Shown: one piece after another, positions 1-5,742 of the stretch | How positions within the stretch are numbered: position 1 is the first letter of the stretch | Layout: each line of letters starts with the position of its first letter | Origin: SHLQ01 sp964610745 | GTDB lineage: Bacteria > Actinomycetota > Acidimicrobiia > Acidimicrobiales > SHLQ01 | DNA: 9,405 nt | Direction: 5' to 3' | Assembly (NCBI GenBank): GCA_964610745.1 | Contig: CAZSYL010000087.1 | Location: 1 to 9,405 of the forward strand | Notes under the pieces: generated by a model | Seen by the model: the letters and a program-made list of their open reading frames with translations, nothing else | Told to the model about the DNA's origin: nothing | The model's database searches: none | Translations under genes and position numbers: made by a program

Positions 1-14
1 AGCTTTACAGCCAC
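1..14 (-). CDS. rpsP: 30S ribosomal protein S16, N-terminal fragment cut by the window edge
   Basis: Only the first four codons and part of the fifth are inside the window. Reading down the minus strand from position 14, a GTG start is followed by codons for Ala-Val-Lys and then CT. This gives MAVK plus a probable Leu, the usual beginning of ribosomal protein S16, a small-subunit assembly protein. A strong ribosome binding site, AGAGGA at 27-22, lies seven bases upstream of the GTG. The gene directly downstream of ffh in very many bacteria is rpsP, so context and the few visible residues agree. The spacing of 159 bases from the ffh stop leaves room for its own promoter. The identification rests on about five codons plus synteny. 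Another protein starting MAVK is possible but less likely. Confidence 0.78.
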
Positions 15-21
15 AACAAAA

Positions 22-27
22 TCCTCT
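22..27 (-). promoter_or_regulatory. Ribosome binding site of rpsP
   Basis: The minus strand reads AGAGGA here, seven bases before the GTG at 14-12. It is one of the best Shine-Dalgarno matches in the window and is the main reason for accepting a gene start so close to the edge. Confidence 0.75.
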
Positions 28-32
28 TCTTG

Positions 33-75
33 CGAGTCACGGAGACAGGAGGGACTCGACCGATAGATGCTATCG
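33..75 (-). promoter_or_regulatory. rpsP leader with two adjacent small hairpins and a weak promoter candidate
   Basis: The 159-base gap between ffh and rpsP holds two neighbouring inverted repeats. The first is CGATAG/CTATCG at 61-75, a perfect 6-bp stem with a 3-base loop. The second is CGAGTC at 33-38 pairing with GACTCG at 53-58, a 6-bp stem with a 14-base loop, ending six bases before the rpsP ribosome binding site. A possible promoter on the minus strand is TTGTCG (97-92) and TAGCAT (72-67) with a long 19-base spacer, which would place both hairpins at or in the rpsP 5' leader. Neither hairpin is followed by a T run, so they do not look like standard terminators. The function is not established; the stems are short enough to occur by chance. 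Confidence 0.3.
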
Positions 76-173
76 CCACGGTGCCCCTTCGCGACAACCA
101 GCAGCGGGAATTGCGAAGAGTGTCACGCTCGCAGAAGACGAGCAATTTGCCCGAATTCGCCAGTGTGTTTGGT

Positions 174-1643
174 TCACTCGCTGTTTATCGTGCGCGGATC
201 TTCGAAATCGAGGCCGGGCAGCTTGAGGTCGTTGATCTCGTCAAGACCTTCGTTGAGGACCTGCGTTGGGTCCGCCATTGGACCCTTGCCCTTCGCCGTC
301 GTGCGGCCGCCGCGCTTGCGCTTCCTGTTCTTCTTGCCCTTACGTTTCGAGCTCGACTTCGGATTGACGCCCAGCTTGGTCATCATCTTCTTCATCTCAC
401 TGAACTGATCGACCAGGGCCGAAACATCCTGCTGTTTCATGCCGCTGCCCGCAGCAATGCGGGCACGACGCGATGCGTCGATGATCTTTGGGTCCGTTCG
501 TTCCGCGACCGTCATGGATCGGATGATCGCCTCTAGACGATTGACGTGATGATCCTCGATCTCGACATCGCGGACTTCCTTTGGCATGCCGGGCATCATG
601 CCCAACAAGTTGCCAATGGGGCCCATCTTCTTGATCTGCTGCATCTGCTGAAGGAAGTCGTCGAGGGTGAACGTGCCCTCCATGAGGCGCTGCGCTGCCT
701 CTTCGGCTTCTTCTTCTTCGAACGCTGCTTCGGCCTTTTCGATGAGCGTTTCGATATCGCCCATGCCGAGGATTCGACTTGCGAGACGATCCGGGTAGAA
801 CGTCTCGAACTCGTCGATCTTCTCACCGGTCGACGCAAAGGCGATTGGACGGCCAACGACCTCCTTGACCGACAGGGCAGCACCACCGCGGGCATCGCCA
901 TCGAGCTTGGTGAGGATCACACCATCGAGTTCGAGGGTGCTGTGGAAGGACTCGGCGACCGTGACCGCGTCCTGGCCAGTCATGGCGTCGACCACGAGGA
1001 ACGTGTAGTCCGGGCTTACCACTTCGGAGATCTGGCGGACCTCCTCCATCAACTCCGCATCGATAGCCAAACGGCCCGCGGTATCGACGATGATCACGTC
1101 GCGTCCGGTGCTCTTGGCCTCGGCGAGCGAGGCCTTCGCAACGCTGACCGGATCGGAGGCCTCAGAAAAGACCGGGACACCGATCTGTTCGCCGAGTGTT
1201 TTGAGCTGTTCGACAGCGGCTGGACGTTGGAGGTCAGCACCGACCATCAGGACGTTGCGGCCCTGCGACTTGAACATGTTCGCCAACTTGGCTGAGTTCG
1301 TCGTCTTACCCGAACCCTGCAAACCAGCCATCAACACCACGGTTGGTGGCTTTGGGCTGAACGTGATCTGCATTGCCTCGCCACCGAGGCTCTCGGTGAG
1401 TTCTTCGAGAACAATCTTGACGATCTGCTGGCCTGGGTTCAGCGCCTTCGAGAGTTCATCGCCTACAGCTCGGTTACGAATACGACTGACGAGGCTCTTG
1501 ACTACCTCAAAGTTGACGTCGGCCTCGAGCAGGGCCAGGCGGATCTCCCGCAGCGCCTCATCAACATCGGTTTCGCTCAGCTTCCCTTTGCCACGAAGCT
1601 TGCCGAAGATGCCGTCAAAGCGGTCGGTGAGGGTATCGAACAT
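174..1643 (-). CDS. ffh: Signal recognition particle protein Ffh (SRP54 homologue, GTPase)
   Basis: This is the GTPase subunit of the signal recognition particle. It binds SRP RNA and the hydrophobic signals of nascent membrane and secreted proteins, then docks with FtsY at the membrane. With the start used here the protein has 489 residues. The helical N domain covers about 1-90 and is followed by the G domain: P-loop GLQGSGKTT at 107-115, DTAGR at 187-191 and TKLD at 245-248. The methionine-rich M domain runs from about 315 to 425, with the finger-loop segment MGPIGNLLGMMPGMPK at 340-355 and the RNA-binding stretch with RRAR and GSGM near 392-402. A lysine/arginine-rich segment and an acidic end form a tail of about 60 residues, not unusual for actinobacterial Ffh. 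An in-frame ATG 12 codons upstream (1679) was rejected because Ffh proteins normally begin MFD(T/S)L and AAGGA lies five bases before the ATG at 1643. All key GTPase motifs are intact. Confidence 0.97.
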   Translation of the reverse strand: MFDTLTDRFDGIFGKLRGKGKLSETDVDEALREIRLALLEADVNFEVVKSLVSRIRNRAVGDELSKALNPGQQIVKIVLEELTESLGGEAMQITFSPKPPTVVLMAGLQGSGKTTNSAKLANMFKSQGRNVLMVGADLQRPAAVEQLKTLGEQIGVPVFSEASDPVSVAKASLAEAKSTGRDVIIVDTAGRLAIDAELMEEVRQISEVVSPDYTFLVVDAMTGQDAVTVAESFHSTLELDGVILTKLDGDARGGAALSVKEVVGRPIAFASTGEKIDEFETFYPDRLASRILGMGDIETLIEKAEAAFEEEEAEEAAQRLMEGTFTLDDFLQQMQQIKKMGPIGNLLGMMPGMPKEVRDVEIEDHHVNRLEAIIRSMTVAERTDPKIIDASRRARIAAGSGMKQQDVSALVDQFSEMKKMMTKLGVNPKSSSKRKGKKNRKRKRGGRTTAKGKGPMADPTQVLNEGLDEINDLKLPGLDFEDPRTINSE

Positions 1644-1648
1644 TGTTT

Positions 1649-1653
1649 TCCTT
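1649..1653 (-). promoter_or_regulatory. Ribosome binding site that fixes the ffh start
   Basis: The minus strand reads AAGGA five bases upstream of the ATG at 1643-1641. This supports the shorter protein starting MFDTL over the in-frame ATG at 1679, which has only a weak upstream purine run. Confidence 0.7.
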
Positions 1654-1716
1654 GGTTTGCGCTCACGCAGGCGGATCATGGCCTGTCAAAGGGGGCGGCT
1701 TTTCGCTGTTTACCGT

Positions 1717-1745
1717 ACCGTCACGCCCCGCCAAGCCGGTGTCAA
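1717..1745 (-). promoter_or_regulatory. Candidate ffh promoter
   Basis: On the minus strand a perfect -35 hexamer TTGACA (1745-1740) is followed after 17 bases by GACGGT (1722-1717), a weak -10 that keeps the A at its second position and the T at its last. Transcription would start near 1710 and give a leader of about 66 bases before the ffh ATG. An overlapping TACGGT (1717-1712) is a better -10 sequence but lies 22 bases from the -35. A second perfect TTGACA occurs at 1689-1684 with no convincing -10 after it. The candidate lies in the region shared with the divergent acetyltransferase gene. Confidence 0.4.
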
Positions 1746-1761
1746 GGGGCCGACTATCGGC

Positions 1762-1767
1762 TAGAAC
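1762..1767 (+). promoter_or_regulatory. Possible -10 element for a leaderless acetyltransferase mRNA
   Basis: The hexamer TAGAAC ends seven bases before the ATG at 1775. No Shine-Dalgarno sequence is visible upstream of that ATG. If this is the -10, transcription would start at or next to the start codon, giving a leaderless mRNA, which is common in actinobacteria. The -35 match (TGTCAA at 1740-1745) is poor and is the reverse complement of the ffh -35 candidate. Confidence 0.25.
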
Positions 1768-1774
1768 ACACCGC

Positions 1775-2221
1775 ATGCTCTACCGGTCTGCCAACCTCAA
1801 CGACTCTGACCAACTGATCAGCTTGTGGGAGAAAGCCGGGTTGTCCTACGGCCAAGAACAGGATCGACGGGAGATCAAAACCCGTCTCGAAAGCAACGAT
1901 GACCTGTTCGTTGTCGGAGTCGACGACGCCGGCAACATTCGATGCTCGGTCATGGGTTGTTACGACAACCATCGTGGATGGGTGAAGCGCTTCGCTGTCG
2001 ACCCCGCGATCGCCCGCACCGGGCAGGGCAAGGCGCTCTTTGGCGAGCTCGAACAACGATTCCTCGCCGCCGGAATCACCAAACTACGACTTGCGGTGTG
2101 GGGCGATAACCACGCTGGCGCAGCGTTCTGGGAAGCCCAGGGCTTTGCCGACTTCGAAGGCGTGCGTTACATGGGCAAAGAGATCACCGCCGCACGGGAC
2201 CCGAGCAGCGAGGCGAACTAA
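1775..2221 (+). CDS. GNAT-family N-acetyltransferase, YpeA-like
   Basis: This 148-residue single-domain protein has the layout of the GNAT acetyltransferases, which move an acetyl group from acetyl-CoA to an amine. Substrate and partners are unknown. By recall it resembles E. coli YpeA over most of its length: an LISLWE helix near 14-19, a central strand with SVMGCYDNHRG at 58-68, the hydrophobic FAVDP strand at 73-77, the acetyl-CoA loop at 80-85, and the C-terminal NHAGAAFWEAQGF segment at 112-124. The acetyl-CoA loop reads ARTGQG, so the Arg/Gln usually found at its first position is Ala, with an Arg one residue later. The reading frame is open upstream to 1643, but the family start fits MLYRSANLND at 1775; no ribosome binding site is seen. 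It is the only plus-strand gene here, divergent from ffh and convergent with ftsY, overlapping the end of the latter by four bases. The family is confident; the function is not. Confidence 0.88.
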   Translation: MLYRSANLNDSDQLISLWEKAGLSYGQEQDRREIKTRLESNDDLFVVGVDDAGNIRCSVMGCYDNHRGWVKRFAVDPAIARTGQGKALFGELEQRFLAAGITKLRLAVWGDNHAGAAFWEAQGFADFEGVRYMGKEITAARDPSSEAN

Positions 2222-3375
2222 GCCTCGAACAGGGCGTCGACAAAGTCGTCGGCGTTAAAGGGGATGAGGTCGTGAGGACCCTCCCCCAGGCCAACGAGCT
2301 TGACCGGAATGTCGAGCTCGTTTTGAACCGCGACGACGATGCCGCCCTTCGCCGAGCCGTCGAGCTTGGTGAGTACAACGCCGGTCAGGTCCGCTGCTTC
2401 GGTAAATTCACGAGCCTGGATCAAACCGTTCTGGCCGGTCGTTGCATCGATCACGAGCAGCGTTTCGGTGACGGTGCCCGCACCCTTTTCGGCGACTCGA
2501 CGCACTTTGGATAGCTCGTTCATCAGATTGGTCTTGGTGTGCAAACGACCAGCGGTGTCGGCCAGAACAATCTCCGCGCCACTGGCCGCAGCACTCTCGA
2601 CAGCATCGAAGATCACCGAGGATGGGTCGCCGCCTTCGGCTCCGCGAACAACATCAGCGCCGGAACGTTCGGCCCACATGGTGAGCTGTTCGGCAGCTGC
2701 AGCACGGAACGTATCGCCGGCAGCGAGCAATAGCTTGCGCCCCTCGGCAACCTCTCGTGTCGCGATCTTGCCGATCGTGGTGGTCTTTCCAACACCGTTG
2801 ACACCAACAAAGAGCCACACCGATGGTTCGCCACCTTCGGCGAGCGAAATGTCGTGGCCGCCAAGACGGCTCTTCATCTCGTCCTTGACGAGCTCGATCA
2901 GCGCGTTCGGGTCCTTTACTCCTGCCTCATCGGCCGTCTCACGGACCGACCCGAGAATCTCCGTCGTCGCCATGACCCCGACATCAGCACGGATCAGCGC
3001 TTCTTCAAGTTCTTCCCAGGTTTCTGCGTTGACGTCGCCGCCAGCCAAAATCGAACTGAGGAAACCCGACATTGCCGAGCGGGCCTTGCCTAGCCGGCCC
3101 CTGAAGGTCGCAGCCTCGGGTTCGGGCTCTGGTTCGGGTTCTTCGACGAGTTCGTCGTCGACGAGCTCTTCGACCTCATCATCGGTGATGACGGCCGTAT
3201 CGGTGTCTGCTTCGACCGCCGGCTCCGGCTTGGTCAGGACCGAATCGGCCTTGTCGGTCACGCTCGGATCGAGTGTTGGAGTGTGATCGCCCTTGCCACG
3301 AAGGAATGCGAGACCAGCACCGCCGACGACCAACACGGCCACGACGATGAGAATTATGAGGAGTACGGGATCCAT
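2218..3375 (-). CDS. ftsY: Signal recognition particle receptor FtsY (GTPase)
   Basis: FtsY is the membrane-associated receptor for the signal recognition particle; its GTPase pairs with that of Ffh to deliver ribosome-nascent chain complexes to the translocon. The 385-residue protein opens with a clear hydrophobic helix (about 4-25, followed by FLRGKG), as in actinobacterial FtsY proteins anchored by a true membrane segment. An acidic, proline-rich linker follows (about 58-88, with alternating Glu-Pro). The N domain covers about 90-175. The G domain then shows GVNGVGKTTT at 191-200, DTFRAAA at 221-227, DTAGR at 273-277, TKLD at 336-339 and the closing GLGEG at 362-366. All nucleotide-binding motifs are intact. 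The ATG start gives the membrane helix at the N terminus; AGGA lies 10 bases upstream, a rather long spacing. A TAGGAT hexamer at 3390-3385 could be a -10 element giving a leader of only a few bases. The stop codon overlaps that of the convergent acetyltransferase gene. Confidence 0.97.
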   Translation of the reverse strand: MDPVLLIILIVVAVLVVGGAGLAFLRGKGDHTPTLDPSVTDKADSVLTKPEPAVEADTDTAVITDDEVEELVDDELVEEPEPEPEPEAATFRGRLGKARSAMSGFLSSILAGGDVNAETWEELEEALIRADVGVMATTEILGSVRETADEAGVKDPNALIELVKDEMKSRLGGHDISLAEGGEPSVWLFVGVNGVGKTTTIGKIATREVAEGRKLLLAAGDTFRAAAAEQLTMWAERSGADVVRGAEGGDPSSVIFDAVESAAASGAEIVLADTAGRLHTKTNLMNELSKVRRVAEKGAGTVTETLLVIDATTGQNGLIQAREFTEAADLTGVVLTKLDGSAKGGIVVAVQNELDIPVKLVGLGEGPHDLIPFNADDFVDALFEA

Positions 3376-3384
3376 AACCCGCTC

Positions 3385-3390
3385 ATCCTA
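3385..3390 (-). promoter_or_regulatory. Possible -10 element of ftsY
   Basis: The minus strand reads TAGGAT, a good match to the actinobacterial -10 pattern TANNNT, ending 9 bases before the ftsY ATG. At a 17-base spacing the -35 would be TTCCTG, a weak match; CTGACA fits better but is only 14 bases away. Either would lie at the edge of the 58-base stem-loop. The same bases also supply the AGGA that may serve as ribosome binding site. Confidence 0.25.
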
Positions 3391-3404
3391 GGACCTGCAA
3401 TCGC

Positions 3405-3462
3405 TGTCAGGAACGAGGTGCCCGGCAAAAGGACGGACAAACCGGGCACCAGGTCCCTGACA
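3405..3462. repeat. 58-base two-tier inverted repeat (stem-loop) between the kinase gene and ftsY
   Basis: TGTCAGG (3405-3411) pairs with CCTGACA (3456-3462). After a symmetric 5/5 internal loop, GGTGCCCGG (3417-3425) pairs perfectly with CCGGGCACC (3442-3450). The apical loop is 16 bases. This gives 16 Watson-Crick pairs in a 58-base span, by far the strongest non-coding dyad in the window. It sits 65 bases downstream of the kinase stop and 30 bases upstream of the ftsY start, all in minus-strand order. It could terminate the two-component transcript, insulate ftsY, or act in RNA form ahead of ftsY. No T run follows on either strand, so it is not a textbook intrinsic terminator; GC-rich hairpins without T runs have been proposed as terminators in actinobacteria. 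The pairing is read directly from the sequence; the role is inferred. Confidence 0.65.
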
Positions 3463-3526
3463 TCATGCTGATCGACCGGGGTGGAGGGGAAATACCCCAG
3501 CCGAAACAGCAGGTCTAGGGATGACC

Positions 3527-4954
3527 TTAGTCGTCAGAGGGTAAAGAGGTCGTAAGTGTCGGAAGTTCGTTGAACGCAGGTGGCTCGCTACGTCCAGAAT
3601 CGTTCCGTGCGTCGGTCGAACTTGGCGAGAATGGTGAATGATCCGCGCCGATGCTCGGCATCCAGATCACAAACGTCGAACCCTGCCCAAGCTCAGACTC
3701 AAGACGCACATGACCGCCATGGGTTTCTGCGATCTGACTAACAATCGCCAAGCCAAGGCCAGAACGTCCGTCTCGCTTCATCTTTTCTGATGTGTCGTTG
3801 CGGTCACCTCGCCAGAATCGGCGGAACACTCGCTGCTGATCGCCCGCGGCAATGCCAGGACCCTGGTCCTGCACACCCATCCACACCCAGTCTTCGATTC
3901 TTCCTGCACGCACCGAGATGACCGAACCCTCCGGAGCAAGCCGAATCGCGTTGGCCAGCAGGTTGGCTAACGCACGCCGCAGTGCAACAGGGTCACCCTC
4001 GACGAGCAGTTCGGGATCGGCAGTCGAGGTGAGCTCTATGCCATCGGAAGCTGCGGGAATCTCGAACTCCTCAACCACGTGTTGGACCACTCCGGTGATG
4101 TCGACGACCTCGACCCGAGTTGCCCTCGTCTCTTCGCGAGCGTGATCGAGCAGGTCGTCGACGAGTGTGGCCATCCGGTCAGCACTGCGGGTCACCACAG
4201 CACCTGCTCGGCGTAGCTCCTGCACCGATGCGTCGGGATTTCCGAGGGTGACCTCAAGGTTCGTTCGAATAACCGCGAGTGGGTTACGGAGTTCGTGGGA
4301 CGCTTCGTGAATGAACCGGGTCTGCGCGCTGAAAGCCATGTCGAGCCGATCGAGCATGTCATCGAACGTTCCGGCTAGCTGGCCCAGTTCGTCATCAGGA
4401 CCAGCGAGGTTGATGCGTCGGTTGAGGTCGGTCGCGTTGATGGCGCGAGCGACCGCGGTGATGCGCTCGATGGGACGCAAGACGATCCCGGCCACATACC
4501 AACCAACAGCGAGACTGGTGACGAACAGGAGGGCCAGCGCAGCGAACGAGTAGGCGCGGAGATCTTCGAGCACCTGGCGGTCGACCTCGGCTTCAAAGTC
4601 CTCGAGCACCAGACCGGGCACTTCCTCCCCTGTCGTCGGGTCGATGATGAGGGCAAAGCTCGGATCCTCGGTGATGGTTCGACCGACTTCGCGGCTGATC
4701 CCGGCGTACAGGCCACCGATAACGATGGCAGCGAGGCCGAACAGCAGGATCGAATACACCAGTGCCAAACGGAACCGGATCGAGCCAACCCACGACGGTA
4801 GAAAGCGGTCGGTGTTGGCACCGACGCTCATCGGGCGACGAACGGGCCGTTCCTTGGTCGTCGAGACCTCGTCAGGCGGACGGAACTCCCCAGTGACCGA
4901 ACCAGGGTCGTGGGTGCGACCCGTCTCGGCTTCAGAAGACTCGGTGGCTGTCAT
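3527..4954 (-). CDS. Membrane sensor histidine kinase of a two-component system (HAMP type)
   Basis: This 475-residue protein senses an unknown signal and passes phosphate to the response regulator encoded just upstream. A polar, probably disordered cytoplasmic N terminus (1-58) precedes membrane helix 1 (about 60-84), a short extracytoplasmic segment (about 85-135) with 13 acidic and 4 basic residues, membrane helix 2 (about 136-158) and a HAMP linker (about 159-212). The dimerisation domain carries the phosphoacceptor in SHELRNP, His220. The ATPase domain has the N box NLLANA (331-336), the G1 box DQGPGI (363-368), an F-box region FRRFWRG (377-383) and the G2 box GLGLAI (399-404). A polar tail of about 40 residues closes the protein. 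All catalytic motifs are present, so the kinase should be active. The ATG overlaps the regulator's stop as ATGA, implying translational coupling; no ribosome binding site is visible. The architecture is like that of MprB or CutS class kinases, but I cannot assign a specific orthologue. Confidence 0.95.
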   Translation of the reverse strand: MTATESSEAETGRTHDPGSVTGEFRPPDEVSTTKERPVRRPMSVGANTDRFLPSWVGSIRFRLALVYSILLFGLAAIVIGGLYAGISREVGRTITEDPSFALIIDPTTGEEVPGLVLEDFEAEVDRQVLEDLRAYSFAALALLFVTSLAVGWYVAGIVLRPIERITAVARAINATDLNRRINLAGPDDELGQLAGTFDDMLDRLDMAFSAQTRFIHEASHELRNPLAVIRTNLEVTLGNPDASVQELRRAGAVVTRSADRMATLVDDLLDHAREETRATRVEVVDITGVVQHVVEEFEIPAASDGIELTSTADPELLVEGDPVALRRALANLLANAIRLAPEGSVISVRAGRIEDWVWMGVQDQGPGIAAGDQQRVFRRFWRGDRNDTSEKMKRDGRSGLGLAIVSQIAETHGGHVRLESELGQGSTFVIWMPSIGADHSPFSPSSTDARNDSGRSEPPAFNELPTLTTSLPSDD

Positions 4955-5643
4955 GACAAGCGGTCGCTGTCGATCAACCGGTAACCGGAACCAATGACCG
5001 TTTCGATCAACGGCGCTTCGTCCTCGGTGTGCAATTTTCGGCGGAGGGTGCCGACCGTGACCCGAACCGTATTGGTGAACGGATCCGCATTCTCATCCCA
5101 CACGTGCTCGAGAAGGTGTTCCTGGCTGAGAACATGGCCGGCATGGGCCATAAAATAGCGAAGCAGCGCGAACTCCTTCGGCGTGAGATCGAGCAGCTCA
5201 CTCCCGTTGAACACCTCGTGTCGTGCCGTATCGAGGGATAGTGAACCAACCTCGAGCAGCGAGGACGACTGCTCGGCGTCGCGGCGCAGAAGCACCCGAA
5301 TGCGAGCCGACAGTTCGCCGAGTGCGAAGGGCTTGACGAGATAGTCGTCGGCCCCGGCGTCGAGACCGGTGATCTTCTCATCGACCGAATCCCGAGCGGT
5401 AAGCATCAGGACTCTTGGGGCACGGTCCTCGGGCGGGTTCTCTCGAATGTGCTTGCACACCTCAAGTCCGTCGATGTCGGGCATCGTCAGATCGAGGCAA
5501 ATCAGGTCGTATGGCTGGATCGCCACGCGATCGAGAGCATCGGCGCCGCCATGGGCAACATCGACCGCATACCCTTCTCGCCGAAGACCGGTCGCGACCG
5601 CGTTCGCCAGATCTACTTCGTCATCGACTACCAGGATTCGCAC
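4951..5643 (-). CDS. OmpR/PhoB-family response regulator
   Basis: This is a 230-residue DNA-binding response regulator, the partner of the kinase whose gene it overlaps by four bases. The receiver domain (about 1-120) has the acidic pair D7/D8, phosphoacceptor D51 in LDLTMPDIDG, the switch residue T82 in LTARD, and K104 in VKPF. The winged helix-turn-helix domain (about 130-227) has the typical LTPKEFALLRY strand-helix at 153-163, a recognition helix in the TNTVRVTVGTLRRKL stretch (190-204) and the closing GSGYRL hairpin (218-223). It should bind direct repeats as a dimer after phosphorylation; the target genes are unknown. The start is GTG, giving the family-typical MRILVVDDE. No usable ribosome binding site precedes it: a GAGGG lies about 15 bases away, too far. 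A TACCGT hexamer seven bases before the GTG suggests leaderless transcription. The gene follows smc after 99 bases and may have its own promoter there. Confidence 0.95.
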   Translation of the reverse strand: MRILVVDDEVDLANAVATGLRREGYAVDVAHGGADALDRVAIQPYDLICLDLTMPDIDGLEVCKHIRENPPEDRAPRVLMLTARDSVDEKITGLDAGADDYLVKPFALGELSARIRVLLRRDAEQSSSLLEVGSLSLDTARHEVFNGSELLDLTPKEFALLRYFMAHAGHVLSQEHLLEHVWDENADPFTNTVRVTVGTLRRKLHTEDEAPLIETVIGSGYRLIDSDRLS

Positions 5644-5649
5644 AACACC

Positions 5650-5655
5650 ACGGTA
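5650..5655 (-). promoter_or_regulatory. Possible -10 element for a leaderless response regulator mRNA
   Basis: The minus strand reads TACCGT, fitting the TANNNT pattern, and ends seven bases before the first base of the GTG start. That is the distance expected if transcription starts at the start codon. The region lacks a well-placed Shine-Dalgarno sequence, in agreement. No good -35 is present at 17 or 18 bases (TGGCAA at best), so the call is weak. Confidence 0.3.
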
Positions 5656-5742
5656 CTGCCCTCAGAGCGGGCTTTGCCAGAGCCCAAGTACCCGAAGGCG
5701 AGCGAGCAGCTCATCCTCGGCGGCTCTCGACTACCAATGTGG

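Noticed and set aside
35..65. Purine-rich stretch resembling the 3' end of a minus-strand tRNA
   Set aside because: The bases that would form the T arm do not pair around the TCGA-containing loop, and no acceptor partner or anticodon arm is found upstream.
85..125. Possible SRP RNA gene beside ffh
   Set aside because: An AGCAGCGGGAA string recalls the SRP RNA core, but the conserved GGAAGGAAGCA-type loop and flanking helix are absent on both strands.
1643..1679. Upstream ATG at 1679 as the ffh start
   Set aside because: It adds 12 basic residues not typical of Ffh, has no good ribosome binding site, and the inner ATG at 1643 has AAGGA at five bases.
3120..3175. Repeat-like GGTTCGGG/TCGTCG runs on the plus strand
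   Set aside because: They encode the Glu-Pro and acidic linker of FtsY on the minus strand, so protein composition explains them.
2339..3286. 315-codon open frame on the plus strand opposite ftsY
   Set aside because: Ser/Ala/Thr-rich shadow of a confirmed gene, including a serine run that merely mirrors the acidic FtsY linker.
3478..3498. GGGGT/ACCCC hairpin downstream of the kinase gene
   Set aside because: Five pairs with an 11-base loop and competing alternative pairings; probably chance in a G/C-run region next to the stronger stem-loop.
5669..5685. GGGCT/AGCCC hairpin after smc as a terminator
   Set aside because: Only five Watson-Crick pairs around a 7-base loop and no T run; too weak to call.
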